Shown here: positions 37,682-45,974 of the stretch, one piece after another
Numbering within the stretch: position 1 is the stretch's first letter
Layout of the letters: each line of letters starts with the position of its first letter
NCBI RefSeq assembly: GCF_003443735.1
Contig: NZ_CP031969.1
Coordinates: 2,480,001 to 2,544,000, forward strand
Direction: 5' to 3'
Length of the DNA stretch: 64,000 bases
Source: Streptomyces sp. CC0208
GTDB taxonomy: Bacteria > Actinomycetota > Actinomycetes > Streptomycetales > Streptomycetaceae
Position numbers and translations under genes: made by a program
Notes under the pieces: generated by a model
Databases searched by the model: none
What the model was told of the DNA's origin: nothing
Seen by the model: the letters and a program-made list of their open reading frames with translations, nothing else

Positions 37682-39660
37682 GAGCGCAACACCACCACGT
37701 CGCGACGCCCGAGCACGACTTCGTCCCGAAAGGTGGTCCCGGTGAGCAGATCGTGGTGCGTGCCCGGTACCGGGACGGTGACCGCGTCCCGGCCGTGGTT
37801 GAGGACGAAGAGCAGGTCACCCCGGCGTACCGCCTCGACGAGGTCGGGCAGGCCGTCGAGCACCGGGCGCGCCCCGGCGTCGTACGCGATACGGCCGAGG
37901 AGGTCGCGCAGGGCGCCCGGTTCGGGGAGCGTCGAGAGGTACCAGGCGCGGCCCCGGCGGAGGACGGCGGGGAGTCCGTCCAGCTCACCGCCCTTGTAGA
38001 CGGCCTCCGTCGTGGAGTCGTCGGCCTTCTCGATCTCCTCCGACCACAGCGTGCCCCGGAATCCGTCGCAGTCAGCCGTCTCCCCCTCCTCCAGCGGCCA
38101 CCACTCGTGCAGGGTGCGGATGCCGAACAGCTCGCGCAGCCGGGCGTCCATGCCGCCGGGACGCACCCGGTCGTCCTGGTCGGCGACGCCGGTGAGGAAG
38201 CCGGAGACGAGGGTGCCGCCCTGGCGGACGTAGGCGAGGAGGTTGTCGACGGCCGCGTCGGTGAGGGCGTAGAGCTGGGGGACGACGACCAGCTTGTAGG
38301 CGGTGAGGTCGTGGTCGGGGTGGGCGAAGTCGGTGGCGAGGTGGGCCTCCCAGAGGGCGCGGTGCCAGGCCTTGAGCACGTCGGCGTGATCGACCCGGGT
38401 GGAGGGGCGACCGTCCTGGGCACCGGCCCACCAGGCGTGCCAGTCATGGAGGACGGCGATGTCGCTGAGGGAGTGACTGCCGGTCACCTCACCCGATATC
38501 CGGGCCAGTTCGGCACCGAGCCGCTTGACCTCCTGGTAGGTGCGCCCCTCCTCCCCCGCGTGGCTGACCATCCCCGAGTGGAACTTCTCCGCGCCCTGCC
38601 GGGACTGGCGCCACTGGAAGAAGCAGACGGCGTCGGCCCCGCGGGCGACGGACTGGAGGGACCAGAGGCGGTTCAGGCCACGGGGCTTGGGGTGGTTCAC
38701 GCCCCGCCAGTTGACCGGCCCCGCGGCCTGTTCCATGAGCATCCAGGGGCCCCGCGCCTGCGAGCGGGTCATGTCCTGCACGAGGGCGCCTTGTTGGGCC
38801 CCCAGGGGATCGCGCGGGTCGGGATAGAGGTCGACGGAGACGACGTCCTCCTCCTCGGCCCAGCGCCAGGCGTCCTGGCCGACCCACAGCGGCATGAAGT
38901 TGCTGGTCACGGGGATGTGCGGGGTGGCCAGGCGCAGGATGTCCCGCTCGGCGAGGCAGCACTCCAGGAGCATGTCGGAGGTGAAGCGCTTGAAGTCCAG
39001 CACCTGGGTGGGGTTCTTCATGTAGTGGGCCTGGCGGGGTGTGTGGATCTCCGCCCAGTCGCCGTAGCCCTGGCTCCAGAAGGCGGTGCCCCAGGCGGAG
39101 TTGAGGGCGTCGAGGGAGCCGTAGCGATCCCGCAGCCAGGTGCGGAAGCGGGCGGCGGCCTCGTCGCTCCAGTCGTAGGTGCAGTACTCGTTGTTGATGT
39201 GCCACAGGGTGAGGGCCGGGTGGCCGCCGTAGCGGGCGGCGAGGTCCTCGGTGATGGCGGCGGCGTACCGGCGGTAGGTGGCGCTGGAGTGCGAGAAGTG
39301 CTGGCGCCCGCCCCAGTACTCGGTGCGGCCGTCCTCGGTGACGGGCAGGGTGTCGGGGTGGAGGTGGCCCATCCACGGCGGCGGCGAGGCGGTCGGGGTG
39401 GCGAGGACGACTCCGACGCCGTTCTCGTGCATGAGGTCCATCAAGCGGTCCAGCCAGCCGAAGTCCCGCTCTCCCGGCCGGGGTTCGAGCTTCGCCCAGG
39501 AGAAGACACCGAGGGTGACGGAGTTGACGCCGGCGGCCTTCATCAGCCGGACGTCCTCGTGCCAGGTCTCCTTGGGCCACTGCTCGGGGTTGTAGTCGCC
39601 GCCGTAGAGGATGCGGCCGCGGGTGGCGTCGCCCAGCGACGGCCTCTTCTCGGCGGCCAT
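37678..39660 (-). CDS. GH42 beta-galactosidase
   Basis: 660 residues, no signal peptide. It opens with LYGGDYNPEQW, the GH42 hallmark. The acid/base is Glu158 in WHINNEYC and the nucleophile Glu310 in MLMEQAAGPVNW. A TIM barrel is followed by the trimerisation domain (about 390-600) and a small beta domain. It should remove beta-1,2-galactose from imported xyloglucan oligosaccharides. Its ATG shares one base with the GH74 stop and its own stop overlaps the GH95 start, showing tight coupling. Long frames that run from here into 41952 are artefacts of high GC. Confidence 0.94.
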   Translation of the reverse strand: MAAEKRPSLGDATRGRILYGGDYNPEQWPKETWHEDVRLMKAAGVNSVTLGVFSWAKLEPRPGERDFGWLDRLMDLMHENGVGVVLATPTASPPPWMGHLHPDTLPVTEDGRTEYWGGRQHFSHSSATYRRYAAAITEDLAARYGGHPALTLWHINNEYCTYDWSDEAAARFRTWLRDRYGSLDALNSAWGTAFWSQGYGDWAEIHTPRQAHYMKNPTQVLDFKRFTSDMLLECCLAERDILRLATPHIPVTSNFMPLWVGQDAWRWAEEEDVVSVDLYPDPRDPLGAQQGALVQDMTRSQARGPWMLMEQAAGPVNWRGVNHPKPRGLNRLWSLQSVARGADAVCFFQWRQSRQGAEKFHSGMVSHAGEEGRTYQEVKRLGAELARISGEVTGSHSLSDIAVLHDWHAWWAGAQDGRPSTRVDHADVLKAWHRALWEAHLATDFAHPDHDLTAYKLVVVPQLYALTDAAVDNLLAYVRQGGTLVSGFLTGVADQDDRVRPGGMDARLRELFGIRTLHEWWPLEEGETADCDGFRGTLWSEEIEKADDSTTEAVYKGGELDGLPAVLRRGRAWYLSTLPEPGALRDLLGRIAYDAGARPVLDGLPDLVEAVRRGDLLFVLNHGRDAVTVPVPGTHHDLLTGTTFRDEVVLGRRDVVVLRS

Positions 39661-41861
39661 CAGACGGGCTCCCCGTACTGGATGCCCCGGCCGTTGGTGG
39701 CGATGTAGACACGGCCGTACAGCCTCGGGTCGGCGGCGATGGTCGCGCCGATCCAGCCCCACTGGTGCCGGTCGTCGTTGACGCGCACCCAGGTCTTCGC
39801 GCCGTCGTCGGAGCGGTACACGCCGGTGACCGCCTCCGTGGCGCCGACCTGGTAGACCGCCGGGTAGTCGGCGCCCTTGGCGGCCTTGCCGAAGGCGAGG
39901 GTGTGCGAGGCCCAGCAACTGGTGAGCTTGGTGAAGGTCGCTCCCCCGTCGGTGGACCGGTACAGCCCGTTCGTCTTGGCGCTCAGCCACAGGTCGCCTG
40001 AGCGCCCCGGGGCCGCGGCCAGCTGGAACTGACTGTCGCCGGAGGGCAGCCCGCTCGCCCGCCCGCTGAAGGTGCGGCCGCCGTCCGTGCTGGCGAACAG
40101 GGTGCCGGTGTCGGTGTCGTACGCGTAGAAGCGCGCCGGGTCGGCCGGGTCGGCGAGCGGGGTGGCGCCCTTGGGGCAGGTGGCGACCTCGGACCAGGTC
40201 GCGCCGTTGTCCGTGGAGCGCTGGGCCGGGTACTTGGTGCCGTCCCAGTGCACGAAGGTCCACAGCAGCACGCTGCCGTCCGCGTTGGTGGCGATCGGTC
40301 CCGGCGCGTCCTTGGCCGGGGCGGGCTGGGTCGCGAAGGGCGCCCAGGTCTTGCCGCCGTCGTTCGAGAAGGCGCCGTTGCCGTGGTCGCCGAAGCCCGT
40401 GCGGACGACGTACGACGGTCTGGCCGCCGCCTGGGCGAGTCCCGTCGCCGACCCGAACACCGGGTTCGAAGCCATTCCCCGCGAAGGCGAGGCGGTCAGC
40501 CGCTCGTGGTACATCACCCCGATGTCCCCGAGGCCGCTGAGCAGGTGCGCCTCGCCGGTCGGGGGCGAGATGAGCAGACGTACGGAGGTCTCCTCCAGGC
40601 CGCGGATCTGCGGGGCCCAGTGCTTGAGGTCCCGGGTGCCGTAGAGGGTGGCGCCGGTGCCGTAGACGACGTGCTTCGAGTCGTACGGGTCGACGGCGAC
40701 GGCCTGGATCCACCAGCCGAACTTGGGCTTGTCGGCGCCGAAGGTGAGGAACGGGGTCTCGGAGACGTCGAGGACCGCGGAGTCCTTCAGGGACGTCCAG
40801 GTGCGGCCGCCGTTCGTGGTCCGGTACAGGGTGTCCACCGCCGCCCAGCGGTTGTTGGTGGAGACGACCACCGTGCCGGGGCGGCGGGCGTCCACGGAGA
40901 CCCCGCCGTACCCGAAGGTGTCGGCGGAACCGTCGCTCGTCGTCCCGCCCGGCTTCACGGGCGTGACGTCGGTCCACCTGCCGCTCGCCGTGGCCAGCTT
41001 GTGCACGCTGCCGTCGGACTGCCCGTTGGGCCCGGGGGCGTTGGCGTAGGTGACGTACAGCTCGCGGGTGTGGCAGTCGTAGGCGGCCCGGATCGGCACC
41101 TTGGCGTTCGTGCCGGAGGGCTGTCCGGCGACGGCTTCCCAGGTGGTTCCGTCGGAGGTGCGGTACAGGTTGGCCGACGTCCCGTCGGAGTCGCCCCAGC
41201 CGGCGTACAGCGTGCGTCCGGCGGCGACGAGGAGGGTGACGCCCTGGCCGCCGGCGGTGGGCGCCCCCGGGAAGGTGTTCGCGGTAACCCAGGTGGCGCC
41301 CCGGTCGGTGGACTTGAGCAGCCCGTCGTGCCGGGTCCCGAGCCACAGCGTGTCGCTGTCCCGGGGGTCGACGAGCAGCCGCTCCCCGGTTCCCCGCCCG
41401 TCCTCGTTCCCGCCGAGCTTCACGGAGAGGTCGGTCCGGGCCCAGGTGGCACCGCGGTTCTCGGAGCGCAGTACGGCGCCGTTGCCGGCCCACGACTGGG
41501 CGTAGGTGCCGAGCGCGAGGTAGACCCGGTCGGGGTGGGCGGGGTCGACGGCCATGGCCTCGACACCGAGGAGGTTCCAGTCGTCCCACCCGAGGTCGTC
41601 GTTGAGCGGGGTCCAGCGCGCGCTCCGGTCGTCCCACCGGTAGGCCCCGCCGATGTCGGTCCGGGCGTAGGCGAGCCCGCGGACGGAGGGGTGGAAGAGG
41701 ACGCCGGTGACGAAGCCGGTACCGCCGATGGCGACTTGGCGCCAGCGGTAGGAGGGGGTGGCGGCCGCGGCGGCTCCCGGGAAGGCCGGAACCGCGGTGA
41801 TCGCAGCGGCGGCCACGGTCCCCGCAAGAACGGCACGCCGACTGATCCTGGACGAAAGCAT
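39660..41861 (-). CDS. GH74 endo-xyloglucanase, Tat-secreted
   Basis: 733 residues. SRRAVLAG with a hydrophobic stretch and AAAA cleavage region is a twin-arginine signal. The mature protein is two seven-bladed beta-propellers with repeated sialidase-like blades (STDNGATW, STDGGRTF, SDDGAKTW). The catalytic aspartates are Asp69 in ARTDIGGAY and Asp446 in GLGDIGVMY. GH74 members are mostly endo-xyloglucanases, so this is the best substrate marker in the locus. There is no carbohydrate-binding module. GAGG lies before ATG 41861. It is separated by 123 bp from the permease gene, and that gap contains a Streptomyces dispersed repeat. Confidence 0.95.
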   Translation of the reverse strand: MLSSRISRRAVLAGTVAAAAITAVPAFPGAAAAATPSYRWRQVAIGGTGFVTGVLFHPSVRGLAYARTDIGGAYRWDDRSARWTPLNDDLGWDDWNLLGVEAMAVDPAHPDRVYLALGTYAQSWAGNGAVLRSENRGATWARTDLSVKLGGNEDGRGTGERLLVDPRDSDTLWLGTRHDGLLKSTDRGATWVTANTFPGAPTAGGQGVTLLVAAGRTLYAGWGDSDGTSANLYRTSDGTTWEAVAGQPSGTNAKVPIRAAYDCHTRELYVTYANAPGPNGQSDGSVHKLATASGRWTDVTPVKPGGTTSDGSADTFGYGGVSVDARRPGTVVVSTNNRWAAVDTLYRTTNGGRTWTSLKDSAVLDVSETPFLTFGADKPKFGWWIQAVAVDPYDSKHVVYGTGATLYGTRDLKHWAPQIRGLEETSVRLLISPPTGEAHLLSGLGDIGVMYHERLTASPSRGMASNPVFGSATGLAQAAARPSYVVRTGFGDHGNGAFSNDGGKTWAPFATQPAPAKDAPGPIATNADGSVLLWTFVHWDGTKYPAQRSTDNGATWSEVATCPKGATPLADPADPARFYAYDTDTGTLFASTDGGRTFSGRASGLPSGDSQFQLAAAPGRSGDLWLSAKTNGLYRSTDGGATFTKLTSCWASHTLAFGKAAKGADYPAVYQVGATEAVTGVYRSDDGAKTWVRVNDDRHQWGWIGATIAADPRLYGRVYIATNGRGIQYGEPV

Positions 41862-41892
41862 GACAAACCTCGCTCTGAACTAAGGGGAAGCG

Positions 41893-41955
41893 AACGCCCC
41901 TCAGGGGCGCGGGGAACTGCGCGACAGGCCAGGACGGACCAGCGGCCGCCAAACG
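41893..41955. repeat. Streptomyces dispersed intergenic repeat
   Basis: CGCCCCTCAGGGGCG (palindrome 41895-41909) followed by CGGGGAACTGCGCGACAGGC and a C-rich tail with GCGGCCGCCAAACGA. This unit is one I recognise as recurring between genes in many Streptomyces genomes (memory, unverified). It lies inside the transporter-to-GH74 gap and may reduce or process the transcript. Confidence 0.7.
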
Positions 41956-41984
41956 ATCGGAAACCCCCGTTGACTAGGCGCCGG

Positions 41985-42911
41985 TCACCCCTTCACCGCA
42001 CCGGTCAACATGCCCTTCTTGAAGTGCCGCTGGACGAACGGAGAGGCCACCGCCACCGGGATCAACGCCAGCACCATCACGGCCATCTGCAGCCCCAGCG
42101 CCGACAACTGGCCGGTACGCACCGCTTGTTGCAGCCCGGTCGGCGCTTCCGTGTTCTTCTGCACGAGCTGAATGAGCACGTTCTGCAGCGGCATCATCGA
42201 CTGGTCACTCAGATAGATGGACGCGTTGAACCACGCACTCCAGTACCCCACGGCGTAGAACAGCGAGATCACCGCCAGCACTGCCCGCGACAGCGGCATG
42301 ACGATGGTCAGCAGGATCCGCATGTCACCGGCCCCGTCGATCCGCGCGGACTCGGTGAGTTCCGGCGAGATCCCCATGAAGAAGGCCCGCAGCACCAGGA
42401 TGTTGAAGACGCTCACCGCGCTCGGCAGGATCAGCGACAGATAGGTGTCGGTGAGCCCCAGCGACTGCACCAGCAGGTAGGTCGGGATGAGCCCGGCCCC
42501 GAAGAACATCGTCGCCATCATGGTCATCAGGAAGAATCGGTGCCCCAGGCTCCCCGGCCGCGACAGGCCGTATGCGGCCAGCACCGACACCGCCATCGAG
42601 AACAGCGTGCCGACGAGGGTGACCCCGATCGACACCATGATGGCCCGGCTGACCTGCCCTCCGCTGAGCAGTTCCTTGTAGTTGACGAAGGTGATGCCCT
42701 GCGGGATTACGACGAGTCCGCCGACCCGGTCGATCACCGGCTTCGGGGAGAGGCTGGTGACGATGACGATCCACAGCGGACCGAGCACACCCAGGCAGCA
42801 CAGGAGGAGAAGGCCGCCCTTCGCGGTGAGTCCGGCCTTGTTCGGGGCCTCCTCCCACGCGGGCCGTGCGGGCGCCTTGAGGCTGCGGACGAGCGTCGTG
42901 TTCAGGCTCAC
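41985..42911 (-). CDS. Carbohydrate ABC transporter permease, MalG-like
   Basis: 308 residues from GTG 42911. Six transmembrane helices are visible, the first at about 33-55. The EAA loop reads ESARIDGAGDMRILLTIVMPL, which contacts the ATPase. The C-terminal FVQRHFKKGMLTGAVKG is typical of CUT1 permeases of the LplC/YtcP type. It overlaps the upstream permease gene by 4 bases (GTGA). Together the two form the membrane channel for imported oligosaccharides. Confidence 0.94.
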   Translation of the reverse strand: MSLNTTLVRSLKAPARPAWEEAPNKAGLTAKGGLLLLCCLGVLGPLWIVIVTSLSPKPVIDRVGGLVVIPQGITFVNYKELLSGGQVSRAIMVSIGVTLVGTLFSMAVSVLAAYGLSRPGSLGHRFFLMTMMATMFFGAGLIPTYLLVQSLGLTDTYLSLILPSAVSVFNILVLRAFFMGISPELTESARIDGAGDMRILLTIVMPLSRAVLAVISLFYAVGYWSAWFNASIYLSDQSMMPLQNVLIQLVQKNTEAPTGLQQAVRTGQLSALGLQMAVMVLALIPVAVASPFVQRHFKKGMLTGAVKG

Positions 42912-43960
42912 TTCTGGTACACCCCCTGCTCGCCCAGCAGGTGCGCGAACTTGTTCGCGCCCAGGACGAGACACACTCCGATGACTCCCTTGACGAGGCC
43001 GACCGCGGCCGCGTAGCTGAAGTCGCCGTTCTGGATACCCATGTTCCACACGTAGGTGTCGAGGACCTCGCTGGCCCCGGCCCCGACGGCGTATCGCTGG
43101 AGCAGGAACTGCTCGAAGCCGACACTGAGCGCGTCACCGACCCTGAGGACCAGCAGCAGCGCGATCACCGGGCGCAGCGCGGGCAGCGTCACGTGCCACA
43201 TCCGGCGCCAGCGCCCGGCGCCGTCCATGGCGGCGGCCTCGTACAGGTCGGTGCTGACCGCGGCCAGCGCGGCGAGGAAGACGATGATCCCCCAGCCGGC
43301 GTCCTTCCAGACGGCCTGCGCGGTGACCAGGTACTTGAACAGACCCGCGTTGGTCATCAGGTCGAAGCCGCTCCAGCCGTGGTCCTCCAGGGTCTGGGCG
43401 ATGATGCCCGCGCCGCCGAAGATCTGCTGGAACACGGTGACGACCAGGACCCACGAGAAGAAGTGCGGCAGATACATGATCGCCTGGGCCACGGCCCGGA
43501 CCCTCGGCCGGATCACGCTGTTGATGAGCAGCGCGAGGGCGATGGGGACCGGGAAGAACAGCACCAACTGGAGCCCGAACAGCACGATCGTGTTCTTCGC
43601 GGCGCTCCAGAACAGCGGGTCGTCGATCATCCGCGAGAACTGCTCCACCCCCACCCAGGGGCTGTGGAAGATCGCGGTGACGCCGTTGCTGGAGATGTAC
43701 GGGTCGTAGTCCTGGAAGGCGACGACGTTGCCGAGCAGCGGGACGTAGTTGAAGAGCAGGAGCAGGAGGATGACGGGCAACGTCATCAGGATGAGTGTGC
43801 GGTCGCGGCGCAGCCGGACCATGAAGGGAACCTTGCTCGCCTTGGCCGCCTTGTGCGGCACCCGCTCCTTCGCCACCGCGGCGGCGACCGCGGCCGTCGG
43901 TTCCTCGACGGCCGCGGGGGGACGAGTCCCGTCGGGCCTGCTCCCGGCCGTGAGAGACAT
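42908..43960 (-). CDS. Carbohydrate ABC transporter permease, MalF-like (LplB type)
   Basis: 350 residues from ATG 43960. An Ala-rich cytoplasmic tail of about 50 residues precedes six helices. TLILMTLPVILLLLLFNYVP is the first, followed by GNVVAFQDYDPY as in LplB. The EAA loop is EAAAMDGAGRWRRMWHVTLPA. It begins on the last base of the sugar-binding protein stop (TGATG). No ATPase gene lies in the train, so energy coupling must be supplied in trans, in Streptomyces usually by MsiK. Confidence 0.94.
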   Translation of the reverse strand: MSLTAGSRPDGTRPPAAVEEPTAAVAAAVAKERVPHKAAKASKVPFMVRLRRDRTLILMTLPVILLLLLFNYVPLLGNVVAFQDYDPYISSNGVTAIFHSPWVGVEQFSRMIDDPLFWSAAKNTIVLFGLQLVLFFPVPIALALLINSVIRPRVRAVAQAIMYLPHFFSWVLVVTVFQQIFGGAGIIAQTLEDHGWSGFDLMTNAGLFKYLVTAQAVWKDAGWGIIVFLAALAAVSTDLYEAAAMDGAGRWRRMWHVTLPALRPVIALLLVLRVGDALSVGFEQFLLQRYAVGAGASEVLDTYVWNMGIQNGDFSYAAAVGLVKGVIGVCLVLGANKFAHLLGEQGVYQK

Positions 43961-45648
43961 CAGTGGCCGCTGCCGTTCTTGTCGATGAGCTCCTTGTACC
44001 AGTCGCGCAGCTTGTCGCCGCCGGAGGACTTCCAGGTGGAGATGGCGGCCTGGACGTCGGACAGCTTGCGGTTGCCGCGCACGTAGTCGAGTTCCAGCTG
44101 CTCGAACTGGCTGGAGAGGTTCGCGTAGCGGGTCGGCTCCACGATGTTCATGCCGAAGGTGGACGTCTTCTTCATGAAGGCACCCATCCGCTGCTGCCAC
44201 TCGACCTGCTTGCGTGCGGTCTCGGGGAAGTCGGGGTGGGCGTAGTAGGCGGCCGGCGCGGCCAGCATCACCCAGGCGTTGAGCACCTCGGAGTTGCCGA
44301 GGTCGTTCTTGACGGGCACGCCGTTCTTGACGGTGTAGTGGGTGCCCTCGACACCGTAGTCGACGAGCATCCGCTCCTTGGTGCCGTAGGGCGCGGCAGC
44401 GAAGTCAGCGGCGGCAAGAGCGTTCTCGATGGTCGCCTTGGAGGCGCCCTTGCGGATCATCGACCAGATGCCGGCGGGCTGTGCCGCCCACAGCTTCGGG
44501 TCACCGCCGTCGGCGCCGAAGATGTCCATGCCCTCGATCTCGAAGTCCGGGTTGGAGGCGGCCTGTTCGGCGGTCTTGCCGTACCAGCTGGCGATGTTGT
44601 CGTTGTAGACGAGAACCTGCCCGGCGGTGAAGCGCTGACCCTGGTCTCCGGTGCGCGCCTTGTCGTCGGGGTGGACCACTCCCGCGTCGAAGAGCTTGCG
44701 GACCCACTCCAGGGCTTCGAGGTACTCGGGCTGCTCGACACGATAGGTCAGCTTGCCGTCGTCGCCGATGTTCCAGCCGACCGTCCCGGAACCGCGGACG
44801 CCGAAGATGTTCCACGCGGTCCAGCTCATGTCGGCGCAGGCCCAGACCTTGGCCTTGGCGCTGGTGGCTTCCTTCGCCCAACTGAGGAACTCGTCGGGCG
44901 ACTTGGGGACCGAGTAGCCCTTCTTGTCAAAGATGTCCTTGCGATAGAAGGGGGTGATGAAGCCGGCGGTGGCCGAGGGCATCGGGATACCGCGCAGCGC
45001 GCCGCCGAAGATGCCCATGCGCCAGGCGTCGGAGGGGATCGCGGCCAGGTTCGGGTACTTCTTGACCTTGTCGCCCGCCAGGTAGGGGCCGAGGTCCATG
45101 AACTTCGCGGTGACGGCGTTGGCGATCTTGCCCACCAGTTCCCAGCCGGGCACGACCACCATGTCCGGTATGGAGCTGGAGGCGAGGACCGCGCCCAGCT
45201 TCTCTCCGTAGGTGTTGCCGTCCTGGTTCTGCCACGTGATCTTGGTGCCCGCGGCCGCGTCGAGCGCCTTGTAGTAGGCGCAGCCGGCCTTCGGCGGGGA
45301 GCCCCAGAACGGGGACATGATCTTGAAGGGGGCGCCGGTGCCGAGCTTCTCCGGGACCGAGGCCTTGAGAGCGGCGAGGTCTACCTTGCCGGTGTAGCCG
45401 GCGGCCGAGCCGTTCTTCGACGGCAGGTCCGGGTTCGCGACCGTGCTGGCGACGAACGCCGGGAGCAGCTTGTCCGCGGCCTTGCCCGACGTGGTCCCCT
45501 CGCGCTCGCCACCGCCCGAATCCCCGCAGGCGGCAAGCAGCGGCATCCCGCCCGCCACCGCGGCGGTGGCGACCGCCGTCGAGGCGAGGAAGCTTCTCCG
45601 GCTGGGCCCGGACGGACCGGAGGAGGGGGAAGCGGCGTTCGGCGTCAT
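43960..45648 (-). CDS. Sugar-binding lipoprotein of the ABC importer
   Basis: 562 residues, the large LipO-like class of solute-binding proteins. SRRSFLAS is a twin-arginine motif and PLLAAC places the lipidated cysteine at 41, so it is a Tat-exported lipoprotein. The mature sequence has the bilobed binding-protein pattern (GVRGSGTVGWNIGDDG, EALEWVRKLFDAGVV). Specificity for xyloglucan oligosaccharides is inferred from the locus. ATG 45648 has GAAGGG. It is the first gene of the leftward train, with an operator at 45765-45778. Confidence 0.94.
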   Translation of the reverse strand: MTPNAASPSSGPSGPSRRSFLASTAVATAAVAGGMPLLAACGDSGGGEREGTTSGKAADKLLPAFVASTVANPDLPSKNGSAAGYTGKVDLAALKASVPEKLGTGAPFKIMSPFWGSPPKAGCAYYKALDAAAGTKITWQNQDGNTYGEKLGAVLASSSIPDMVVVPGWELVGKIANAVTAKFMDLGPYLAGDKVKKYPNLAAIPSDAWRMGIFGGALRGIPMPSATAGFITPFYRKDIFDKKGYSVPKSPDEFLSWAKEATSAKAKVWACADMSWTAWNIFGVRGSGTVGWNIGDDGKLTYRVEQPEYLEALEWVRKLFDAGVVHPDDKARTGDQGQRFTAGQVLVYNDNIASWYGKTAEQAASNPDFEIEGMDIFGADGGDPKLWAAQPAGIWSMIRKGASKATIENALAAADFAAAPYGTKERMLVDYGVEGTHYTVKNGVPVKNDLGNSEVLNAWVMLAAPAAYYAHPDFPETARKQVEWQQRMGAFMKKTSTFGMNIVEPTRYANLSSQFEQLELDYVRGNRKLSDVQAAISTWKSSGGDKLRDWYKELIDKNGSGH

Positions 45649-45764
45649 TGCGTCAACCCTTCATGGCGCACCAGGACACCCGGCGGTGGAGCCGTCGGCT
45701 GCGGTGTCTTGAGTGGAACTGGCTGAGCTGAAGCGATGCTTCGACCGTGTGACGGAATCCGTAG

Positions 45765-45778
45765 TCGAAGCGCTTCGA
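45765..45778 (-). promoter_or_regulatory. LacI-type operator of the transporter train
   Basis: TCGAAGCGCTTCGA, a perfect 14-bp palindrome identical in core to the sites before the LacI gene. It lies about 117 nt upstream of the sugar-binding protein start. Confidence 0.85.
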
Positions 45779-45895
45779 TGTTGCTGTGAGGTTAAGTGAA
45801 CACCCAGGGGTACACAAGGGTCGATCCCAAGATTCCTGCGCGGTAGGAGAGGTGACCTTTTCTTATGCACCGCTTGAAGTGACGGTGTCGATCTC

Positions 45896-45938
45896 TTGAC
45901 ACCCACCCGGGTGCCGAATGAGCATCGAAGCGCTTCGA
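45896..45938 (+). promoter_or_regulatory. GH3 promoter with LacI-type operator
   Basis: TTGACA at 45896-45901 is a perfect -35; GAGCAT at 45920-45925, 18 nt further, is a weak -10. The palindrome TCGAAGCGCTTCGA (45925-45938) overlaps the expected start point, an ideal place for repression. Confidence 0.75.
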
Positions 45939-45974
45939 AAGCATCGAATCGATCCATCGCAAGGGGATCCCCAC

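Larger units (their letters stand above)
45649..45974. other. Divergent regulatory region between sugar-binding protein and GH3 genes
   Basis: 326 bp with no gene. It holds the promoters for the leftward transporter/GH train and for GH3. Two GAAGCGCTTC palindromes are present, plus a looser GAAGC-gat-GCTTC at 45730-45742. The two strong sites are 160 bp apart centre to centre, which would allow repressor-mediated looping. Confidence 0.85.

Noticed and set aside
37678..41952. A 1,424-codon minus-strand frame joining GH42 with upstream sequence
   Set aside because: Only the GH42 part (to 39660) is real. Beyond that the frame is an out-of-frame shadow of the GH74 gene, rich in Arg/Pro.
45918..45974. 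Upstream ATG (45918) as the start of the GH3 gene
   Set aside because: It lies 5' of and would place the operator inside the coding sequence. The GTG at 45975 has a good ribosome-binding site and the family-like N-terminus.
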